Below, one piece after another: positions 56,079-61,443 of a DNA stretch of 61,443 bases (positions within the stretch are counted from its first letter, which is position 1; each line of letters starts with the position of its first letter). The stretch is from UBA11400 sp964473555 (lineage in GTDB: Bacteria > Bacteroidota > Rhodothermia > Balneolales > HLUCCA01). Position numbers and translations under genes: made by a program. The stretch lies in contig CAYYPL010000011.1 in NCBI GenBank assembly GCA_964473555.1, positions 1 through 61,443 on the forward strand, in the 5' to 3' direction. Under the pieces are notes generated by a model. That model did not search any database. It was not told where the DNA came from and saw only the letters and a program-made list of their open reading frames with translations.

Positions 56079-58139
56079 TCAACCCATCGTAAAATACTTG
56101 GCTTTGGAGTGGAAGTAGCGCTCGAATAGCATGCGGAGGCCGGCGTTGTCGGGACGCTTGAGTCCCGGATCTTCGTTCAGGATGCGGATGGCCCATTCGC
56201 GGGCTTCGTGAACGTGTCCCTGGTCTTCGACGATGTCTGCGAACCGGAATTCGGGTAGTCCACTTTGTTTGGTGCCCAGAAAGTCCCCAGGGCCACGTAA
56301 CTTGAGGTCGACTTCGGCTATTTCGAATCCGTCGGTCGTTCTGGCCATGGTTTCGAGGCGTACTTTGGCGTCTTTACTGCGTTTGACATCCGTCATGAGT
56401 ATACAGTAGCTTTTCCTGGATCCTCGTCCGATGCGACCACGCAACTGGTGCAACTGCGAGAGTCCAAAGCGTTCGGCATGCTCGATGACCATTACCGACG
56501 CGTTGGGCACGTTCACGCCGACTTCAATAACCGTTGTCGACACCAGGATCTGCAGCTCACCCGACGAAAACCGCTTCATGACCGCGTCTTTCTCTTCGGC
56601 TTTCATCCTGCCATGGACCAACCCCAACCGATACTCCGGGAAAATCTGGGATAACTGCTCAAATCCTACCGTTGCGTCTTTCAGATCTACCGCCTCGGAC
56701 TCTTCCACCAGCGGATACACCACGTAAACCTGTCCGCCTTTCTCGATTTCGCTGCGCAAAAAGGAGTACAGGTCGTCCCGATTGCGATCATAGCGCACGG
56801 CCGTGGAGATGGGTTGCCTGCCGGCGGGTAGTCCCTTGATTAGGGAGATGTCCATGTCGCTGTACAAGGTCATGGCCAGGGAACGGGGAATCGGTGTGGC
56901 TGACATCACCAAAACATGCGGATGATGTCCCTTGTTCATGAGACTGCTTCGTTGCATGACCCCAAACCGATGCTGCTCGTCGATCACCGCCAGACCCAGC
57001 TTGAAAAACCGCACCTGATCCTGAATGAGCGCATGCGTTCCCACCGAAACCCCTGCGCGTCCACCCTCTACGTCCGTAAGAATGTCACGGCGTAATGCAG
57101 TGGACTGGTTCCCGGTGAGGAGTCGCACCGTAATCCCGAGTGGACCCAAATACTCGCTTAACGTCTGATAATGCTGCTCGGCCAGGATTTCGGTCGGAGC
57201 CATCATCGCTGCCTGATATCCTGAGTCCACAGCCATGAGCATGGCCGCCGCCGCGACCACGGTCTTGCCCGAACCGACATCGCCCTGAATCAACCGGTTC
57301 ATCTGTCGCCCGGAAGTGAAGTCGTGCTGGATATCGACCAACGAGGCCAGCTGTCCGTCAGTCAGCTCAAACGGTAGCGACTCTTTGATGAAGCGCCGTG
57401 TCAGCTCGCCCGAGCGCAAGGCAGGACCCGCATGCTTCTCGATCGAGTCCTTGCGCAGCCGGATCATGCTCAACTGGAACAAAAGCAGTTCCTCGAACTT
57501 GAACCGACGGATTCCCGCGGCCGGCTCTTCGAGCGACTTGGGATGATGAATCATGCGTAACGCCTCCGATCGTGACACCAAACGATGCTCCCGAAGCAAA
57601 TAGTCGGGCAGATACTCCTCCAAAGCCCGCTGATTCATCAGCTGGGTGACCCAGTTCCGCAGCACCAGACTCGTGATATAGGTATTCTTCAGGAACTGGG
57701 TCGATGGATACACCGGAATGATTCCCCGCGACATCGTGTCAGAGTCTTCGATATCCTCCACATCGGGATGCGACATCGACAAACTTCGCCCAAACTGCTT
57801 CATACTACCATAGAAAGAGACCACTTGTCCGTCTTTGAAACGCTTCTTGAAATAAGCCAGACCCTTGAACCAAACGCCCGTCAGTGATCCGGATCCGTCA
57901 TGGATCGTCACCTGGAGCCGTTTTTTGCGCGCGAATCCGACCTCTTCTATCCGAACTACCTTGCCTATCACAGTAATCGATCCCATGGCCTCATTGAGCT
58001 GCGAAATAGCCAAAATCTTGGATCGGTCGATATACCGCCGCGGGAACAGATACAGTAAGTCCGACACTGTTCTAATGCCTGAGGAAGCCAGGGCTTCGAG
58101 GCGAACCTGCGACATTCTATGTAGATCTTTAAGCTCCAA
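56079..58139 (-). CDS. recG: ATP-dependent DNA helicase RecG
   Basis: A 686-residue protein. The N-terminal wedge/OB domain contains LLYLFPRRYIDRS and VTIHDGSGSLTGVWF. The helicase core has QGDVGSGKTVVAAAAM (Walker A), VIDEQHRFGVMQR (DExH), VMSATPIPRSLAMTLYSDMD and QLRGRIGRG. The RecG-specific C-terminus has GPGDFLGTKQSGLPEFRFAD. It reverses stalled forks and branch-migrates Holliday junctions. Confidence 0.97.
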   Translation of the reverse strand: MELKDLHRMSQVRLEALASSGIRTVSDLLYLFPRRYIDRSKILAISQLNEAMGSITVIGKVVRIEEVGFARKKRLQVTIHDGSGSLTGVWFKGLAYFKKRFKDGQVVSFYGSMKQFGRSLSMSHPDVEDIEDSDTMSRGIIPVYPSTQFLKNTYITSLVLRNWVTQLMNQRALEEYLPDYLLREHRLVSRSEALRMIHHPKSLEEPAAGIRRFKFEELLLFQLSMIRLRKDSIEKHAGPALRSGELTRRFIKESLPFELTDGQLASLVDIQHDFTSGRQMNRLIQGDVGSGKTVVAAAAMLMAVDSGYQAAMMAPTEILAEQHYQTLSEYLGPLGITVRLLTGNQSTALRRDILTDVEGGRAGVSVGTHALIQDQVRFFKLGLAVIDEQHRFGVMQRSSLMNKGHHPHVLVMSATPIPRSLAMTLYSDMDISLIKGLPAGRQPISTAVRYDRNRDDLYSFLRSEIEKGGQVYVVYPLVEESEAVDLKDATVGFEQLSQIFPEYRLGLVHGRMKAEEKDAVMKRFSSGELQILVSTTVIEVGVNVPNASVMVIEHAERFGLSQLHQLRGRIGRGSRKSYCILMTDVKRSKDAKVRLETMARTTDGFEIAEVDLKLRGPGDFLGTKQSGLPEFRFADIVEDQGHVHEAREWAIRILNEDPGLKRPDNAGLRMLFERYFHSKAKYFTMG

Positions 58140-58258
58140 CTGATATACAGATATATAGCGTTATAACTATTTTTATGTCTCAAAACAGCGAAAAAACCGA
58201 ATCCGCTGAGAAATCGATGGTTTCACAGCACTGAATGTAATGTTTTTCAATGGTTGTA

Positions 58259-58291
58259 TTTGGATAAATATGCATAAATACCTTATATTTG
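58259..58291 (+). promoter_or_regulatory. Promoter of the str operon
   Basis: TTTG (58259-58262), a 21-nt spacer and TATATTTG (58284-58291), 41 bp upstream of the rpsL start. It is the same consensus and spacing as at the three tRNA genes. Confidence 0.8.
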
Positions 58292-58331
58292 CAAGCTCTG
58301 TAAAAAATCAACCAAATCAGATAATAATACC

Positions 58332-58757
58332 GTGCCAACGATTCAGCAGTTAATTAGAAAAGGTAGGCAAAGCAAAGTTAGTAAAACAACTGCGCCTGCA
58401 CTTCAAAGTTGCCCACAGCGACGTGGTGTTTGCACACGTGTGTACACTACTACTCCTAAGAAACCGAACTCTGCACTTCGTAAAGTAGCTCGTGTTCGTC
58501 TAACAAATGGTATTGAAGTAACCGCATACATCCCAGGCGAAGGCCACAACTTGCAGGAACACAGTATTGTGTTGATCCGTGGTGGTCGTGTAAAAGACCT
58601 TCCGGGAGTTCGTTACCACATTATTCGTGGCGCTCTTGACACTGCCGGTGTGAACGATCGCCGTCAGGGACGCAGCTTGTACGGAACCAAGCGTCCTAAG
58701 CCAGGTCAGGCAGCAGCTGCAGCCGGCAAAGGTAAAGGCCCAGTCAAGAAAAAATAG
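58332..58757 (+). CDS. rpsL: 30S ribosomal protein S12
   Basis: A 141-residue protein starting with GTG. PTIQQLIRKGR, CPQRRGVCTRVYTTTPKKPNSALRKVARVRL (with the streptomycin-site Lys) and YIPGEGHNLQEHSIVLIRGGRVKDLPGVRYH are universal S12 motifs. The C-terminus carries an extra Lys/Ala/Gly-rich tail. It is the first gene of the str operon. Confidence 0.98.
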   Translation: MPTIQQLIRKGRQSKVSKTTAPALQSCPQRRGVCTRVYTTTPKKPNSALRKVARVRLTNGIEVTAYIPGEGHNLQEHSIVLIRGGRVKDLPGVRYHIIRGALDTAGVNDRRQGRSLYGTKRPKPGQAAAAAGKGKGPVKKK

Positions 58758-58787
58758 GTTTTAACCTGAATTTCATTCTATAAGAAA

Positions 58788-59255
58788 ATGAGAAGAAGAA
58801 AAGCAGAAGTACGATACATCAGACCAGATGCCCAGTTTCAGGACAAGTTGGTCACCCGTTTTGTGAATTGCCTCATGAAAGACGGTAAAAAGAACACCGC
58901 CCGTAAAATCCTTTATCAGGCTTTCGAAATCATCGAAGAGAAAACAGGTAAACCAGGTATCGAAGTTTTCCGTGCAGCATTAGGCAACACAGCTCCAGTA
59001 CTGGAAGTGAAAAGCCGTCGTGTTGGTGGATCTACCTACCAGGTTCCGGTTGAAGTCCGCTCTGAAAGAAGCACTGCTCTTGGTATGCGATGGTTGATTA
59101 ACTCAGCCAAAAGCAGAAACGATAAATCCATGTCAAGCCGACTTGCTCGTGAGCTTACCGACGCGGCAAATAACGAAGGTGGAGCTGTTCGTAAAAAAGA
59201 TGAAACCCACCGTATGGCCGAAGCCAACAAGGCTTTCGCACACTTCAGATTTTAA
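58788..59255 (+). CDS. rpsG: 30S ribosomal protein S7
   Basis: A 155-residue protein: MRRRKAEVRYIRPDAQFQDKLVTRFVN, LMKDGKKNTARKILYQAF and ALGMRWLINSAKSR are diagnostic. It lies 30 bp behind rpsL and 20 bp before fusA. Confidence 0.98.
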   Translation: MRRRKAEVRYIRPDAQFQDKLVTRFVNCLMKDGKKNTARKILYQAFEIIEEKTGKPGIEVFRAALGNTAPVLEVKSRRVGGSTYQVPVEVRSERSTALGMRWLINSAKSRNDKSMSSRLARELTDAANNEGGAVRKKDETHRMAEANKAFAHFRF

Positions 59256-59275
59256 CTAAACGATAGTATCTAGTA

Positions 59276-61360
59276 ATGACAGAAGCCCAAATCAAAGAGC
59301 AACTCAGGAATACGCGTAACATCGGTATCATGGCTCACATCGATGCCGGTAAGACGACTACCACCGAGCGTATCCTGTTCTACACCGGTATCTCTCACCG
59401 ACTGGGTGAAGTACATGATGGTGCAGCTACCATGGACTGGATGGAGCAAGAGCGTGAGCGCGGTATTACCATTACTTCTGCAGCTACCACCTGTTCCTGG
59501 AAAGATACCCGTATTAACATCATTGATACCCCTGGTCACGTGGATTTTACCGTTGAGGTAGAGCGTTCACTCCGTGTACTTGATGGCGCTGTTGCTGTAT
59601 TTTGTGCAGTTGGTGCTGTTCAACCACAGTCTGAGACCGTGTGGCGCCAGGCTAACAAGTATAGAGTTCCTCGCATTGCGTTTGTAAACAAAATGGACCG
59701 TACCGGTGCCGATTTTTACAATGTAATCGACAAAATGAGGACCCGTCTGAATTCAAACGCGGTTCCACTTCAAATTCCTATTGGTGCAGAAGAGAACTTC
59801 AAAGGCGTGGTAGACCTGATTGCAATGAAAGGTCAGATCTGGGACGATGAAACCCAAGGTAAGGGCATCACTGAAATCGAAATTCCAGCTGACTTGAGAG
59901 AAAAAGCAGAAGAATACCGACGTAACCTCATCGAGGCGATTGCTGATACTGACGAGACCTTGATGGAGAAATACCTCATGGAAGAAGAAATTACTTCAGA
60001 TGAGATCGTAGCCGGTATTCGCAAAGCAACGTTAAACCTGACTATCAATCCGGTAGTTTGCGGTTCTGCATTCAAAAACAAAGGTGTTCAATCACTTTTA
60101 GATTCTGTTGTCGCTTACATGCCATCACCTTTGGATATCGAGGCAGTTACAGGAACAGAACCTGGTAATCCAGAGGTTACGCTGTATCGTAAGCCAAGTA
60201 GTACTGAGCCGTTCGCCGCACTTGCGTTCAAAATCATGTCTGACCCTTACGTGGGTAAATTGACTTTCATCCGTGTGTACTCAGGTGAACTCGAAGCAGG
60301 ATCTTATGTTGTTAATACCTCTACCGGTAAGAAAGAGCGTATTGGACGTCTGCTTCAGATGCACGCTAACTCCAAAGAAGATATCAAAATCGTACGTGCC
60401 GGTGATATTGCCGCTGCGGTAGGAATTAAAGAAGTGCGTACGGGTGACACTTTATCATCTGAGAATAATCAAATTCTGCTTGAGCAAATGGTATTCCCTG
60501 AGCCGGTAATCAAACTTGCAGTTGAGCCTAAAACCAAGGCTGACAACGACAAGCTTACAACCGGTCTTGCAAAACTGGCTGAAGAAGATCCTACATTCAA
60601 AGTATCTGTTGACGATGAAACCGGTCAGACTACAATCGCTGGTATGGGTGAGCTTCACCTCGAGATTATCGTTGACCGTCTGAAGCGTGAATTTAAAGTT
60701 GAAGCGAACGTAGGTAAGCCTCAGGTTTCCTACCGTGAGACCATCACCAAGTCATTCACACACCGTGAAGTTTACAAGAAGCAGACTGGTGGTCGCGGTA
60801 AGTTCGCTGACATCCAATTCGAAATCATGCCGATGGAAGGCAACACTGGATTCTTGTTCGTTAATGAAGTAACTGGTGGTAACATTCCTAAAGAATTCAT
60901 CAGCCCGGTTGAAAAAGGTTTCAAATCAGGACTTTCTTCCGGAATCCAGGCTGGATACCCGATTGAAGGACTCAAAGTTCGTCTTTTCGATGGTTCTTAC
61001 CACGACGTTGACTCTGATGCTCTCAGTTTTGAATTGTGTGCTCGTGCAGGCCTGCGAGAAGCAGCCAAGCGTGCCGGACCAATCATGCTCGAGCCTATCA
61101 TGAAAGTTGAAGTGATCACACCCGAAGACTACATGGGTGACATCATTGGTGATCTGAACAGCCGCCGTGGAATGATCCTCGGAATGGATAATCAGATAGA
61201 TGGGTCAGTAATCAGTGCTGAAGTACCGCTCGCAGAAATGTTTGGATACTCAACAAACCTGCGGTCCTTGTCTCAGGGACGTGCAGTGTACTCGATGGAG
61301 TTCGCCAAGTTTGCTCCGGTCCCTGATTCCATTGCGAAGACCATTATTGAAGAAAAATAA
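59276..61360 (+). CDS. fusA: Elongation factor G
   Basis: A 694-residue translational GTPase: AHIDAGKTTTTERILFYTG (G1), RGITITSAATT (G2), DTPGHVDFTVEVERSLRVLDGAV (G3), NKMDRTGADF (G4), and domain IV/V with GRGKFADIQFEIMP and DIIGDLNSRRGMILGM. It drives ribosomal translocation. Confidence 0.98.
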   Translation: MTEAQIKEQLRNTRNIGIMAHIDAGKTTTTERILFYTGISHRLGEVHDGAATMDWMEQERERGITITSAATTCSWKDTRINIIDTPGHVDFTVEVERSLRVLDGAVAVFCAVGAVQPQSETVWRQANKYRVPRIAFVNKMDRTGADFYNVIDKMRTRLNSNAVPLQIPIGAEENFKGVVDLIAMKGQIWDDETQGKGITEIEIPADLREKAEEYRRNLIEAIADTDETLMEKYLMEEEITSDEIVAGIRKATLNLTINPVVCGSAFKNKGVQSLLDSVVAYMPSPLDIEAVTGTEPGNPEVTLYRKPSSTEPFAALAFKIMSDPYVGKLTFIRVYSGELEAGSYVVNTSTGKKERIGRLLQMHANSKEDIKIVRAGDIAAAVGIKEVRTGDTLSSENNQILLEQMVFPEPVIKLAVEPKTKADNDKLTTGLAKLAEEDPTFKVSVDDETGQTTIAGMGELHLEIIVDRLKREFKVEANVGKPQVSYRETITKSFTHREVYKKQTGGRGKFADIQFEIMPMEGNTGFLFVNEVTGGNIPKEFISPVEKGFKSGLSSGIQAGYPIEGLKVRLFDGSYHDVDSDALSFELCARAGLREAAKRAGPIMLEPIMKVEVITPEDYMGDIIGDLNSRRGMILGMDNQIDGSVISAEVPLAEMFGYSTNLRSLSQGRAVYSMEFAKFAPVPDSIAKTIIEEK

Positions 61361-61389
61361 GTTTAAACGTTTAAATCAAGTAAATCATC

Positions 61390-61443
61390 ATGGCAAAAGA
61401 ACAATTTCAACGCACTAAGCCGCACGTAAACATAGGCACGATT
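61390..61443 (+). CDS. tuf: Elongation factor Tu (partial, 3' end outside window)
   Basis: The first 18 codons, MAKEQFQRTKPHVNIGTI, are the EF-Tu N-terminus just before the GHVDHGKT loop. It lies 29 bp after fusA and completes the str operon order rpsL-rpsG-fusA-tuf. The rest lies beyond the window. Confidence 0.95.
   Translation, partial: MAKEQFQRTKPHVNIGTI

Overview
The window is a chromosomal segment of a Gram-negative bacterium of the Bacteroidota / Rhodothermota-Balneolota assemblage. The evidence is a secreted protein with a type IX secretion C-terminal sorting domain whose NYPNPFNPTT start is typical of Rhodothermia, Balneolia and Ignavibacteria; a large TonB-dependent receptor with a carboxypeptidase-regulatory N-terminus; a likely OlsF-type bifunctional ornithine-lipid synthase; and promoters of the Bacteroidota form TT(T)G-N19-21-TAnnTTTG upstream of tRNAs, rpsL and other genes. 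Base composition is intermediate, with one clearly AT-rich island and one GC-rich glycosyltransferase gene. No more precise taxonomy can be supported from sequence reading alone.

Layout. 0-6.4 kb: a 5'-truncated antitoxin-like frame, a BspA-repeat surface protein, a secreted DUF4412-like protein, tRNA-Val and tRNA-Lys each with its own promoter and terminator, then a tight HIT / aroQ / flippase cluster and a NYN nuclease carrying a cold-shock-like tail. 6.4-11.7 kb: secG, then an mscS / ATP-cone nuclease / DUF4212 / sodium-solute symporter operon and a YeeZ-like gene. 11.9-17 kb: TonB receptor, a heptanucleotide array interrupted by an assembly gap, mnmE. 17-30.3 kb: symporter, priA, clpA-clpS, olsF-like gene, M28 peptidase, AsmA-like protein, hisS. 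30.3-39.2 kb: two glycosyltransferases, a methyltransferase-like gene, a large YfhO membrane protein, gatC, HPr, a CBM48 protein, then an AT-rich island with a phage-tailspike-like beta-helix protein and a methyltransferase-like gene. 39.3-44.6 kb: M20 amidohydrolase, birA, tilS-hpt, a long heptamer array, tRNA-Ser, mgsA. 44.7-56.1 kb: four toxin-antitoxin modules (AbiEi/AbiEii, RelE-like, CcdAB, MntA/HepT) among a BaiN/HI0933-like flavoprotein, an FbpABC-type iron transporter, typA and a truncated propeller gene. 56.1-61.4 kb: recG and the str operon rpsL-rpsG-fusA-tuf (tuf cut by the window edge).

The most unusual signal is not a gene. At least a dozen intergenic sites carry degenerate tandem arrays with a 7- or 8-bp period. 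The units fall into a few families (GTAGTGG, GAGATAA, AAACAGA/GTAAACG, CTGTGCA/TGTACTG, ACCCATA, octamer AGGCAAGC) that recur at separate loci and in both orientations. Several arrays begin exactly on a stop codon and contribute the last residues of a protein (hpt, the HI0933-like gene, the GT2 gene at 30547). They are mixed with tiny hairpins of the form GCGNAGC and with longer perfect inverted repeats. The pattern resembles the heptameric STRR and small dispersed repeats known from filamentous cyanobacteria, but here it is in a Bacteroidota-like genome. One such array broke the assembly: the two sides of the 100-N gap share an identical 55-bp end.
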